DNA of 64,000 bases from Lunularia cruciata (Eukaryota; Streptophyta; Marchantiopsida; Lunulariales; Lunulariaceae). Positions 49,129-61,380 of the stretch are shown here, piece by piece; the stretch's first letter is position 1, and every line of letters starts with the position of its first letter. Location of the stretch: assembly GCA_948567375.1 (NCBI GenBank), contig OX419759.1, forward strand, positions 12,058,744 through 12,122,743, given 5' to 3'. Position numbers and translations under genes: made by a program. The notes under the pieces were generated by a model, which worked only from the letters and a program-made list of their open reading frames with translations, searched no databases and had not been told where the DNA came from.

Positions 49129-50797
49129 CTCGATTTAGTTATTGAAATCACTCTGAACTCTCGGATTATCCTTCATGTGATAATTTCGAATGATCTCTAA
49201 TGTATGGCAGCAACCCAAGACCCTTTACTGTTGTGAAACACTCATTCAGTGGATTGACACTCATGGCTTATACTTAGAGAATAATTATTATTATTAAAAT
49301 GCCTGAATCATATGTGATCATACGGGATAGGAAATATAATCTAAACTCTGAAGGATTACCGACGACTAAATTCTCTCCCATTTAATATCCAGATGTCGAA
49401 GATGATTTGTAGACGAGGAAGAATCCATCTCTCGAGACCTTTAATCGGTGAATGAACTTGTCTCAGAGAAGATGCAAAACGAAACTCTCAACTTACTCAA
49501 AACTGATAGGAATCATCCTCCACAAGTTTACCTTGTCTCTGAGGTGGAAAAGATGATTCCTCGGCGAGGAAATATCTTTGCCGTCGAAACAGCGATAGTC
49601 TTTCAAAGCTAAGGTATCTTCTTCACCCACAAAAATCACGGAATTTCTGATCACTCATCTCAACTTTGAAGTAGTCCTCTTTCTTTCTCCGCAACATCCT
49701 CCATCTCGACCTTCAAAAAGTCCGCTGGACCAGAGACGCAAATCTCATTTGCACTGGAGTCGCCTGACGATTCAATGTGTGTGCTTTCGTAACTCATCAC
49801 CTGCTGAGTAGTGCAGATTACCCATCTGAACTTCCAATCTATAATAGTCTCCCATCTCAGTTTCAATCTGCACGTTCTCCTCCAGCAACATCCTTTTCTA
49901 GTCGTGCATCCCACCAAATGACACATCTGAAAGAACCTCCGTTTGTCAATCACCTCGTTCGATCATCTGCAGAAAGCAGCAGCTGAGGAACTGTGTCTTG
50001 CCCAACTCGTGAGTGACGACCAAAACTAACATTTGTGTTTTCATCCGTTAACACGCGCTGACGATGGAACTCCCCCTATCCAGCGTATTAGAACTGAAAA
50101 TGTAAAGGATTGCCTTGGTAAATTGGCCGTATGGTGCTTGTTAAGCAATCTAGTCGTAGCCTTTTGATCTAAACGAAAACAACACACTTTGATTAGGTAG
50201 AGGGTACTAGGATCCTAGAGGTTCTTATCCCTTCAGTAGTTGAATTTGAGAAACATGTTAGGTACTTAGGATGATTGCCTTTGAATCCTTTGATAAGTAA
50301 GGGCCTCCACCCCAGTACCCTCTACTGCCCTCGCTCTCTGGTAGCTTAGGAAGGACGTTGGCAAGTGAACTTGCTGCTTGATATCTGACCTTGACGCTTT
50401 CATTCACTTGAGAAGTTAAGAACCATCTGCGATCTTACTTTGTATGGATATTAATACATTATTGATGTACGTTTGATACAAGGTATGATTGGTGACGACA
50501 ACGATAATATCCCCTTGCCTATAGCATATATGGCATATACGGCTTGATGGGATCTTCCCATCCTTCATGTTTTCATTCGCGGCCGTGTTTTCTTCCTACA
50601 GCATATAGTTGAACAAGGCTTCCCATTTGATCTCTTTGAAGGAGGTCTCAGGTTCGAATGTCGACGGGAGCACAAATGTGTTGGCTGAAGATAAGGAATG
50701 GACGACGTTTGTCGGCACCACTCTGCACAGTGATGCTTGCTGCCTGTCGTACAGAGCCCACCGAAAGCTGATAAGAATCTCGAAGCGGAGTGTGGGG
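49129..50797. other. 5' region of the GST-like gene in copy B
   Basis: Matches copy A 2,601-4,231. It should hold the promoter and 5' leader of the gene starting at 50,798. Positions 50,530-50,590 hold a dispersed repeat member. In the same frame as the gene, an upstream Met at 50,609 is possible; I prefer 50,798 because MELLLLQ begins a Ser/Arg-rich, acid-poor transit-like stretch. Confidence 0.5.
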
Positions 50798-53700
50798 ATG
50801 GAGTTGCTTCTGTTGCAGGGATCTGCGGTACCATGTGGATGGAGGTCTTTGAATTTCACAAACGTAGAGAGTAAATTGAGGAGGGGAAAGGATGTAGCGA
50901 AATTGAGCAGCGTCAGCAGAAATGTGGTGGTGCAGCGCTTGAAATCGAGAAGATGGCGGACGGTCGTGAAGTCTATAGACAGGGAATCAATAGATGATGG
51001 GCTGAAGGAGAAAGGTGGTGGTAGTAGAAGCTTTTTGACATTTCTGTGTCCCTTGCTGAAGCTCTTGGGAGTAAGTACATTCCGGGTTGGAATTTATTTG
51101 AGTTAGTTCAGCAATTTTGAGTTTCACGTCGTCATGGATTTGGTCATCCTTTGAGATTTCTCGGTTTCTGAGTTTCGTAAGTATCCAATTATTGAAGCCT
51201 AATATTTAGCATTACTCCTTCGAGTTCACAAATCAAAAGAGTATCTCGACCTTCTACGGAATTAAACTTATTATCTCGTCTTCGGGAGAGGCACACTTCG
51301 CACATGGTGGCTGGAATTGTTCTTCTGATCCTTCATCGCAAGAATTTAATATTCAAACATATAAAAGCACAATCCTGAGGTGAATTTTCGGTTGTTGGGT
51401 AGGGTGGAGATCCAGCAGCCCCGAGGAATGTCTTCCTTGAGGTAATCCGCAATCTCCTTCATGACTATCTACCTCATAAACTGCATTTAGTTTAACTAAG
51501 CTAATGTGGTGAGTTTACATTTTCTCTTCTCACCTTCGTGCTAAGCTTCACTCACATCTAGATTCAGAGGGGAGACTGTATTGTCGGTTTTCCATTGATT
51601 TAGCGGATGTTTACAGGAGCAAACTTACTTATTTTAACACGGACATAGAGGATTACTCACTAAAATATCACCTACAAGTTCAAACGATCCTACAAGTTTG
51701 TGAATTAACTAGGTCAAGTCTGTCTCCATCACTTTTCTGGAGCATATAAATCACACTTCTCCCTGGTACCATGGGGTTGGAACCGTTTAAGAGCGGCTAG
51801 AAAGCAGCAAACAGAGAAGAATCATGTGACATACTATCTACAGGGTCAAAAAAACTTTCGTGCTAGTACACCAGTGTTTTGGTTCCGAGCTTTCAAAACT
51901 ATGTCCGAGGAGCATAGTTCTTGGTTTTCTCTCACCCAATTTAACTTGCAGACGACAACATCGGGACTTTCAAGCCTTGCGCGTTTGCCATGGGGATCTA
52001 ACGTGAACGCTGAGGTTGTTGCAGAACGGGAGAAGAGTGCTAAACCCGCTCAGTTGATTCAGATATATGAGTTTGGTACAAGGGGAAACCATACCTATAT
52101 GAAGACCAGTGATGCTTAGACTGTGAAAGACTTATTTATACTTTATCTATATTTGTTTGATGTTTCATCACTGTCCTGATTCCACACTTGGTAATTTGCC
52201 CCTGCAGTATGTGGAAGTTAAACTACCAGGATTTTGGGACTAGTGGTTCTCTGTTTTTTGTTTCCACTTGACGAGAAATTTAAGTTCTTGGTACGCTGCT
52301 GTTAGTTTGCGCTGACATCTTGTGTGTAAATTTTGACAGAGGCTTGCCCTTTCTGTAGACGCGTGAGAGAAGCCTTGACTGAGCTCGATCTTTCTGCAGA
52401 GGTCAATGTGCTAAGCAGTAGGACGTCCGTTTCTGCATTGTCGCCAAATTCTGCTATGCTATGCTTGCTACCATGCCTTTAGCGGTTCTGTCTTAGCAAA
52501 ATGTGAGTTCTTACCAAGATGATATTAGATGTTTAGTTAGTGAATGAAATAGGTGCCGCAAAAAGTCCAAGAGCTCAGAGATGGTTTATTCTAGGCTGAC
52601 CCCACTCTACATTTTTGGACAGATTTACCCGTGTCCTAAAGGATCTTTAAAGCACCGAGAGTTCGTAAGGACGAATGGTGGGCAAGAGCAGTTTGACCCT
52701 TAACTCTCCTTATAAATAACTTCTGTTTTGTCTGCCATGATTAAATTTATAGTTTCTCTTGTTTTTGAGATGTTTTATATTTTGTGATTCTTCGTGAGGC
52801 CTCTTGTTAAGTGTGTAGAGGTACCAGTCTGGAAGTTGTGATTGCTAGACAAGCTTTTTATCGTTTTGATTTATCTTGATCTTGGAGCGCATCTTCTTCC
52901 TCGCTTCCTCTGGGGAACCGTCGGAGAACATTAAGTACTGAAAGTGAAAGAGCCGCATTCTTTAGCATCTGCATTTCATTGAAGACTTCCGGTTCTTGGA
53001 CCCGTGTCGGATAAAGTTCTAATAACCTTCTTCTGCTGCAGATTTCCCTATCTCATTGATCCCAATACCGGAGTATCAATGTTTGAGAGTTGTGAGTATA
53101 ACGCATACTTTATCTGCACCTTATGTTGGTTTCAAAGAAGCAGTGAGGGAACCGAAGATTGTCTATTGTGTGGTACCTGTCAGATATTTTGTTATCTAAT
53201 ACAGACCTTGTTGCTTTACTGTAATATCTTCGTGTGTTATCCAGCAGAAATTGTGAGCTATCTCTTTAAGCAGTATGGTGGTGGTAGGCAACCGTCCCCA
53301 GGTCTGCTTGAGAGGTGAGTTGGTATACGCATCTTAGTCTTGCCTATGAATGCATATAGCGCTTCAACAGTGAGCAAGGGTGGAACTACTCTGCTGAAGC
53401 GTTCTGCAAGCAGTTATATGGTTATCTACCTCAATTATCGCCTTTCTCGCCAGCAACAAGCTTCTAGGTCATTCACAAATAACCCACAGCTTTGACATCC
53501 TTCTCACCTTCCATATTAAGGCCAGTTAGTATCTGAGACTGCTTCATCTTATAACTGAAGGGTTAACCTGCTAGCACGAAGATATTAAACAGGCCTGAGA
53601 TTTACATACCAAGGCCCTGAAATACGGATGAATAGGCGCTTGACCTGGATAATAATTTCGGTCAGAAAGCTACTGGTAGTCCCTCATTCAGTTCATATAC

Positions 53701-54608
53701 CACATGATACTTTCTAATGTACAGTGAAGACCACTGTTGAGGGAATTGCAGACGAGGTAGTCTAGCAACATGATTTTGAACTCTATTGCTTCACGTTGGG
53801 TGTGCAGTACTCTTGTTACAGGATGGGTCCCAACACTGCTGCGCGCAGGCAGGGGCATGATGTTGTACTCGAAAGCCGCCTCGCAAACACCTGCACAAAA
53901 GTTGGAACTCTACTCTTATGAGAATAACCAGGTAATGAGTCTTATGTACAAAGCAGTTTATGGACTGAGAGTTGTAAGTCCTACACATTGTACTCTGTGA
54001 AATAAGTCTTGTTTGGTGAGAATGTTTAAGCACACCTCAGTTCCGTAGGACCAAATATCACCATAACCACGCGGGCAAACCCGGTTACTTCAAAAGATCG
54101 TATGGTGACAAGATTCCATCTTTTGTAAGAGGTGCTAAGCTGCGTCAGGAAGTCTGAGCTCTCGACTAAAAGGATCTAAGCCTACCCCACATCCCTTCTA
54201 TGATTTGACTCTCGCTTCTGCTTCCTGTAGTTTGCTAGGTTGGTACGAGAGACACTGTGTGAGTTGGAGCTTCCTTACGTTTTGCGAAATGCGGGCAAGG
54301 GTTCTGCTCTGAGGGATTCCCTGCTGAAACTCGCAGGCTCAACCCAGGTTATTCTCTATTCTCAATCCCTTCGTTCAGCGCCTTGCAATTAACCGCGTCG
54401 AGTGATTGTCTTGAACCAATAAATAGAGAATGGTGTTATGTGAGGATTTCTATCATTCATACTAACGTCGGCAGGCTTTGGATTGACTTTGGATTACGCC
54501 TGATCTTTGTAGGTTCCATATTTGGTCGATCCAAATACAGGAAAATCTTTGAGGGAATCTCAGGACATCATCGCCTACTTATTTGCAACATACGGGGCTT
54601 CGAATTGA
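50798..54608 (+). CDS. Tandem GST-N/thioredoxin-fold protein, likely plastid, 9 exons
   Basis: Exons in perfect phase: 50,798-51,070; 51,952-52,075; 52,340-52,401; 52,623-52,690; 53,042-53,091; 53,245-53,314; 53,808-53,931; 54,231-54,347; 54,513-54,608. They give 327 aa, close to the roughly 340 aa of the Arabidopsis At5g03880-type family. Exon 1 is transit-peptide-like. The first GST-N domain has LARLPWGS, then CPFCRRVREALTELDL (redox-type CxxC), YPCPKGS, FPYLIDPNTG and EIVSYLFKQYG. A linker with TGWVPTLLRAGRGM follows. The second domain has FARLVRETLCELELPYVL, VPYLVDPNTG and IIAYLFATYG; it lacks the CxxC. Predicted role: a plastid redox or glutathione-linked protein; substrate unknown. All donors are GT and all acceptors AG. 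The oxidoreductase gene converges on it from 55,229. Confidence 0.93.
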
Positions 54609-55228
54609 TCCATATTCGAGTTCCGACTAGCACTTACGAGTAAGGAAGCCGCCGGCTCTTTCTTCCGCATGTGTACCTTCGTTGAGCCGGGGCGACCTTT
54701 AAGCCTCATCCACTAGAACTTCTGCGAGTCCTAGTACTCGTCTGGCACATGGGCTACTGTTGTATACAACTGTACAATGAAAGTTTTGGTTCCACATGAT
54801 TATGCTTTCCAATTTCTTGCCCCACAATAGGAAGTCCATCACCAGAAAACAAAGGGAACAGCTTTCACTAATTGAATTTTAGGTAAGGGGAAGCGTATCA
54901 ATTGTGAGGATCTTTATTTTATTCAGCTCCAAGTAATGGCACACCTCGATACAATCTGTTGGAATTCCTGAAAGAGATCAATTTTCTAAGAGCACAAATC
55001 ATTACTTTGTTCTAGCAGAATCTGCAGAAACATCGTGCTATATTTGATGTCACCTGAACTAGAGATATAGGAATAGAAACCTATGAAGTTTTACACCGGT
55101 ACAAGTCGTGCTAATCTGAAGAAGCTTTCCCCAAAAAGAGATACTACCGGATCCTGACATCTACTATGGAACAGCTATTGGATATCCAGCCTATAACTGC
55201 ACTGACTTTTGAGTTTGGTACCATTCGT
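54609..55228. other. 620 bp between two convergent genes
   Basis: Only the two 3' ends meet here, so it should hold both 3' untranslated regions. I see no other gene. Confidence 0.6.
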
Positions 55229-58200
55229 TTACAAAGAGGCAGGTAATCTTTCCATGGTTCTCTCGGCTATAGTCGTTCCAGCGATGTAGCCTCCAGTCCA
55301 AGCATTCTTCACAAAGCAGCAAATTATGGACACAAATGTCAGACTCTACTGCAGTAAAACTAACTTCGATGTTCTCTACACTTCGAAATAAAGGTGGAGC
55401 TGTCGTAGGTACAGTAACATTCATACGCATACGTTTGTAAAGAACTGGCTCAGGTGTACACCTCGTCTTCTCGCATACCTGAAAGTTGAACCCTCCAGTA
55501 ATTCCATCAACATCCAGCACCTGAGGTTTATACATCTTTCGGTTGTCAGGAACATAAACTAGCGCACCTCTGCTTTACAGCTGCTCTGAGTATCGCTTTT
55601 AAGCTTTGTCAGATAAAGAATCACGAGAAAAGGACAGTATGCATAACTACCACTGCAACATTGTTGGAAGAATCTTATCTTGCTGTTAGCTGATATAACT
55701 TGACCCCCCTTTTGAGCGCCCGATCATTACCTCTCCGGCGAAATATAACCCTGGACGTATTTTACTCTCCATTGTCCTCAGATTGACCTGCAGAACGAGA
55801 TCTTACTCAAACGGACTCTTTACGAAAAAACCAAATTGAAATTTACAACCGTTGAGCCTACAGCAACTCAGTGATCTCAGTCAAGCCAACCTACCTCTGC
55901 AAGAGCTACGCCTCCAGCAGTAACAAACTCGTCCTTGAACTCACCCTGAGTAAGAGATGGAAGAAGTGAATTATGTTGGCCGTTTCTATTCGTCTAAACT
56001 TGATTCGAGTGCCGATTACACATAGCTCCAAATAGGAGCTCAGAAAGTCTACTTTCGAATGCATCCATGAGCGAATCAGACCAGACACGTGTAGAGATCA
56101 CGTATCAGCTTTCTATGGTTTCTCCATTCCTAAGATTCTGCACATGATTTCATTCAGTGGTATCTACAACAAACTAAAGGAGATAATTTTATTCAGATAG
56201 ACAATTTCAAGCAACGCGTAGTGAGGAAGAACATGTGAATGGCTGTAAATAAGTTCTTAGGGGGCAGGAGACGTAGGATATTGTTCTTACTTTTCCACAT
56301 ACGGAGAAGGGGCATCGTTTCAGGAATATCGCGAACTGGTGTAGAACCTTGGTTGATACCCTCGCCCACTTCAGGTCCCTATCCAGGCCCTGGACCAGAA
56401 AAGTTTCACGTGTCGCAGAACACCATAATTGAGTCAGGCGAATCTCCTCAGTCGACTCTTAACAGAATGAGGTAATTTGAAAGGCCAGCTTGAGGAGAAA
56501 AAAGATTCGCTTGTTTTTCAGAGCAGTGAGAGTTATCTCAGTTTAAATTTTGAGACCTATATTCGGGTTGGCTGCAGTTCTTTCCTACAAACAGTAGATA
56601 TAACGTTGGAATGATCAAGATAAAATATTTGAGATAATTCCACCTTGACAGCTAACTAGAGATAAATTGCTATCGAAGGATAATATTCTGGTTTTCCTGA
56701 TTTAATCTTCATAGAAGTCCTTACCTGCCTTTCTAAGAGATAAATCCAAGATCGCTTAACCAGTGGCAATTTCTCCGGTGAGAAGCTGCCCAAATTACTC
56801 TTCTGCAGATTGAGCCCCACAGACAGCAATTGTGTAGCTTTCAAAATTTCCTGACTTGGACGATCAAAGGGAACTTTACTTCAACTATCTGAAAAGCGTT
56901 GTGAGAATATCAACCTGATCAGAATTCAGATAGGAAAGTGTACCTGAGACTCTTGTTTATGTTTAACTAGAAGCTCTTTTAATTCTTCCAATTCTATACC
57001 TGGTGTGAAGTCCACCCAAAGCGTACCTAGTCCGATCAACAGAACAGGGAAGCGACACATGAGTCATTCTAAATAAATAGCTTATATCACAAAAATGAGA
57101 AAAGAGATAACCAAGCAGAATTATAAACTGCCAATTCCAAAAGTACGAGTTTTCTATTTGATTACGGTATGAAATGTACATGTATACTTAGACGTGAACA
57201 GGTGACGAGCAGCCCATGCAGAAAGACGCAGCACAACTGGGCCGCTAAAACCCCAATGTGTGATCAACATTGGTCCATCCTGGAAAATTACCACAAAAAA
57301 CAGTGCCATCCAGCGAGAGGATAAGTAAAACGTCTATAGATCTTTCTTCCATCAAAACACGAGAGAGGAAGAGTGAGTAGACAATGCTTGCTCATGATGC
57401 TCAAAAGAGTACTATGAGTAGAACTCTGAGTAGAAACTGTGGCGGAACTATGAGTAGAAAAGCTTGTAACAAAACCTGGACCAACTCAGGAAGACATCGC
57501 TTTTGACCTGGTAACTCTAGCTCCACCTTCACCCTCTGGAAGCTGACCTGCATATATGCATAAATCCCTTGATGAGCACGCATCCAGAAAGACCAGATTC
57601 ATGGAGGAAATGTAAATCTATAGAGGATAGAGTTCTAGAAGCATCAGCAAGAGGGGCCTCATGCACATTGCTCCAGTTCTAAATGATTCCTAACTGGATG
57701 CTAGGAAAATGGCGAGTGGCATTCACCTATATCCCCCAATTGCAAATCTTACCCCGGCGAGCTGGGTCAATTTTTTATCCATGACTTTGAAAGTAAACAG
57801 GCTTGGCACTGGTTCAATGATTGAGTGTCCAAGATCCCTCGCAAATTTGTATCCCTGCAATGATTTGACTGAGTTACGTTCAGAGTGTAATAAGAAAAAA
57901 GTACTTTATATATATTTGGTATACGAGAACATATATATTGGTATAATTTGCCCTTCATGCGTTCTGGATAACCCGTTCCCAGAACGGCTTCTGCTCTCAT
58001 ATACCAATATATATAGCAGAAGAGCAGAAGCCGTTCTGGGAACGGGTTATCCAGAACGCATGAAGGGCAAATATCCGATAAACAATATGTACTTGAATCA
58101 CAATGCTAGAGTATACGAGAACATATATATATATATAGGTAAATGAGAGCAGAAGCCGTTCTGGGAACGGGTTATCCAGAACTCATGAAGTGCACAAGTG

Positions 58201-60521
58201 CACATACGAACATATGTATATATATGCTTTACACTTCAGATGCTCCCTGATCCATCAGCCTCAAGTCAGTGCAGTCTCTCTGTTTGTGACTATCTTTGGA
58301 CCACACTTAGTCCTTTTTAACACTTCATAAAATCACCTCATAGTTCTCATTTTCTACTCTGTTGACTCGCCAGATATCCCGTTGAGATATATGTCGATGT
58401 GAAGGCAGAATACCATGAGCTCAAATGCGTTCAGCTTCCGTCAAATTATAAGCACTTCTACGATACTTAATCAGACTTCAGTATTAAATCTGACCTCAAT
58501 ACAACGAGCTTTCACACCTGTGATGCACTACCCGTTGCCAAGAGTACAGCGTTGGCTTTCACAAAATCCTTGCCGCCTAGATTAGTCCCTCCTGTGTAGA
58601 TATCAAAGCCCTGCCCTTTGCATGATATCTTATGGACTGGGATTCTTGTCTGCAAAATTACTGCGAGAGCTTCAGTCTTAAGATATTCACTTGATTTGGT
58701 TAGTTTTCTCCCAAGCAGTAGTAATTTGAACTTGACTGATAAATGTTACTTTAAGAACCTTATTCTCGGTAAGTTTGAATGTGATAAAGTTGAGCTTAAG
58801 AAAGCCAAGCTCTGAAGGAGATGCACAGCTTTGATATGTCGGAGGAGACACGCTCAATACCTCAAAGTTACAGAACAATCTAAATTACAAATTTTTATGA
58901 CAAATCGAAACACACATTCAAATCTACAAATATCCTGGTACGCGCTTCAGCACTTTAAGATTCATAAGCTGTCGTCTTGTGAAATTTCAAAAGCTTACTT
59001 AATGTACAAAGAGGTCATGTGTTTAGTACCGTTGATACGCTTGGCCTCCTGCAACAAACAATCTATTATGGTAGCCGAGCTGTTGCTCTCCGGAAACATT
59101 CTTCCATCACTCTCTGTCTGATCACGACATGAACCAAGTGAGGGACGTTAGTTCAGCTTCAGGAGTTCTTTCAATTGGTTACGCTCCTCCACGAACTTAA
59201 CACTGAAATTTCCTAAGGGGCTTCTGGTCGACAAGAATCTACATCGGCAAGGACGTCGACCACCTGGGCAGACAGGACAGGGGACAGGGGAGATACTTCT
59301 GGTAATAATGAGAATTCCAGAAAGAAGCACCACAAGATTCACATCTACTTCGGATCCATGAGTCCTAGATCTTCTCATATTCGGCTGAACTTCAAGTACA
59401 TTTAGTCTGGAAAATAGCTGATGTCAACCGAATACGGCAGTGATTTGATGTCAGTTGATAAGTACGGAACAAGGAAACAAGAGTATCTTCAGGAAGTCGT
59501 GACCCTTTACAACCTAGTGAGGACAGCTAGGTTCAGACAAGGGAGTTCATTTGTCACAGGATGGAGAGAAGACAAGCTAATGTACCTTGAGCGATACTCC
59601 CCGTTCTGTGAACCATGCAGCTGTGTCGGCAGGTCCATGGCTGACAAAGTAAGAACCACGGAGCTCCTTATGTCCTCTTGGATATTGACCTGCCAAAGGC
59701 TGCACAAACGTATCTCAACATTGAAATCGAACTTGACGACTTCGAGAAGTTGGAGGACCAATTCAAGAGAGTAAGAAGCAATTAGCTCTCAGCAAAGAAG
59801 CAAATGTGAGGAATTGACAAAACAGCACTCCTTGAGGTGCGATTCCAACACCTATTAAGCTTTCATATGTATTAATTAAATGTTTCACGATTTGTTGGCG
59901 CTGTGATATCACCTTAGGATCGCGGAACAGACCAGTGGTGACATTGCAGCGACCACCACCAGATACTCGAACCTGTGTTGTTGGAAAAGACAACCGTCAG
60001 TGTTATGGAGATATCTGACCTTCCTTAAATTCAGTAACCATTCGTCTCCCAGCAGAAGCAGAAGAGTATCACGTTTCTAATTCGCAATGACAGGATTTAA
60101 ATATCAACGGGTGCATTCAATCCAGGAATAAACAACGCCAGAGATGCTTAAACATATATTTTGAGGTGTCCTACATGCTTTTAAAATTGAAGTCTCCGAC
60201 AGATTAAGATTCAAAAATATTTAATGCCTTGTCCCTTTAATCAGCTCACAGAAGACCCAGCATGCAACGCAATCCCCATTCTGTGTAATTCCTTGCATCT
60301 ACTCTGAAACGGCCAGAACCAGACGAACACACCTTGGATAGAAGCTGCCCTTTCTCCAAAACAAGCACTTCGAGGTGGGGACACATACTTTTGGCCCTCA
60401 GTGCTCCATACACACCAGCAGCACCACCCCCGACCACAACTAACCTCTGCTGTTCATCACCTCTGTCTGTATCACACCAAGATTTGTCCACAATACCGAA
60501 AACAAAACACCTCTTTAGCAC
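55229..60521 (-). CDS. HI0933/BaiN-like FAD-dependent oxidoreductase, 15 exons
   Basis: Minus-strand exons, all phase-consistent: 60,333-60,521; 59,913-59,972; 59,586-59,699; 59,039-59,117; 58,518-58,669; 57,753-57,854; 57,476-57,547; 57,180-57,279; 56,944-57,026; 56,725-56,850; 56,291-56,389; 55,895-55,945; 55,731-55,787; 55,479-55,520; 55,229-55,306. Total about 467 aa, usual for this family. Landmarks: RLVVVGGGAAGVYGALRA (FAD ADP-binding loop), [91 protein letters not shown] and NAWTGGYIAG. The substrate of the plant proteins is not known to me; bacterial relatives reduce flavin-linked substrates. The N-terminus is unresolved: no ATG is in frame before the first exon, so an upstream exon or a non-AUG start is possible. 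The exon 5 acceptor (58,670) has a weak pyrimidine tract. Confidence 0.92.
57910..58210. repeat. Palindromic insertion in intron 5 of the oxidoreductase (copy B only)
   Basis: Arms 57,946-57,997 and 58,021-58,072 are perfect 52 bp reverse complements with a 23 bp AT-rich loop; the arm core is ccgttctgggaacgggttat. A third, direct copy of the right arm follows at 58,145-58,190 with two changes near its end. The word tatacgagaacatatatat flanks the group at 57,920 and 58,112. Copy A has only a short ta run at this place (17,440-17,450). Confidence 0.9.
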
Positions 60522-61380
60522 ATATCCGACGGGGTTTTAGGGCCCACAATCCGAAGGACAATCTGCGAGTTCCACCGCCAATTGAGGCCACTCCCCACTG
60601 GCAGTTCAGACGACTCAGGGCATCCAGTTCAAATTACACAAACGATTATATTATAAGCTTGATATGAAGAATGTGGAAAGACAATCTCCGGACGAGTACG
60701 ACCCATAGGACCGCTTCTAGTTGCGCAGAGCAGATATACTCAATGCTGATGTTATCTATGCATTTCATGATACCCTTGCTTGTGAGATTCCTTGCCACTT
60801 AATCAGTTCATTCAATTTTTCCGCGAAGAGGATAATTGGTTCATTCAAGAAGAGTAGAAACCCAGATTCGCAGAGTTTTCAATTCAAATACCTGCAACTG
60901 CTGGGGTAAAAGAATCTTGTGATGAGCACCTGCAGCCGACACTCTCCACACCCGGGCGCCGATAGTTAGCATTTCTATTCTTCCGACTCCAGGATCGAAT
61001 TCTACTCAGATTACCAATGTCTCCAGTCGGCCAAGTAGTTATCAGCTCAACTACACCATTCCACATTGTTTGTACCCAACTGCATTCACTGTCCAGAACC
61101 TCGGAATTCTCGAATATAAACGTTATTTTCTCTGATTTAGAACTAATGTATCGTCGTTCCGGATTTCCTAAAGACAAGCTGCCCCCTCTGCAGTTGGTGT
61201 TTCCACTCTCTTGTCCTCCAAGAAAGCTCCAGCGAAAAGGGGTTCATCGAAAAAGGTTTCTAACTTAGGACAGTGGGGGTTTAAGAAATAGGTTTGATGT
61301 CTAGGGTTTAGGGTAATTTCATAGAAAATATAATAGGGGGTTTCAGAAATAGTTATACTAAGTTTCATAATTTTTCGTAT
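60522..61380. other. 5' flank of the oxidoreductase gene
   Basis: Expected location of its promoter, leader and possibly a missing first coding exon. In another frame just upstream (about 60,525-60,640) the minus strand reads a Ser/Arg-rich, transit-like stretch (CAKE at its end) but without a Met and without a phase-compatible splice to the first FAD exon. Minus-strand frames at 60,884-61,177 and 61,168-61,368 match no family I know. Confidence 0.4.

Larger units (their letters stand above)
41229..59700 (+). repeat. Segmental duplication, copy B (intact genes)
   Basis: Direct counterpart of 1-18,921. Relative to copy A it has a 5 kb insertion (44,070-49,128), a 55 bp U6-derived insertion (42,056-42,110), the CPFC exon region (about 52,250-52,560), the last oxidoreductase exon (55,229-55,306) and a palindromic insertion of roughly 300 bp (about 57,910-58,210). 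It lacks the retrotransposon. Both genes in it keep open exons and splice sites. Confidence 0.95.

Noticed and set aside
52466-52508. taccatgcc words seemed to encode a frameshifted YPCPKGS exon in copy B, suggesting a pseudogene.
   Set aside because: An exact, in-phase exon for YPCPKGS with proper splice sites is present at 52,623-52,690.
58382-58480. Plus-strand frame VDVKAEYHELKCVQLPSNYK looked protein-like.
   Set aside because: It lies in an intron of the minus-strand oxidoreductase, has no family match, and the differing bases in copy A change residues rather than silent sites.
59148-59378. Minus-strand VKFVEERNQLKELLKLN looked like the WFxERGVxLK segment of the oxidoreductase.
   Set aside because: No usable donor; the real segment AWFTERGVSLK is at 59,586-59,699 and splices in phase to the next exon.
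59421-59774. Plus-strand 117-codon frame with TEYGSDLMSVDKYGTRKQEY, and another with IEIELDDFEKLEDQF.
   Set aside because: It is opposite exon 3 and introns of the oxidoreductase; the minus-strand exon ([20 protein letters not shown]) explains the open frame.
60290-60335. KVCSSGSGR in the frame after oxidoreductase exon 1 looked like a mutated SGGGRCNVT motif.
   Set aside because: A GT donor (AAG|GTGTGT) ends the exon just before it, and the true [10 protein letters not shown] exon with a good acceptor lies at 59,913-59,972; the resemblance is chance intron translation.
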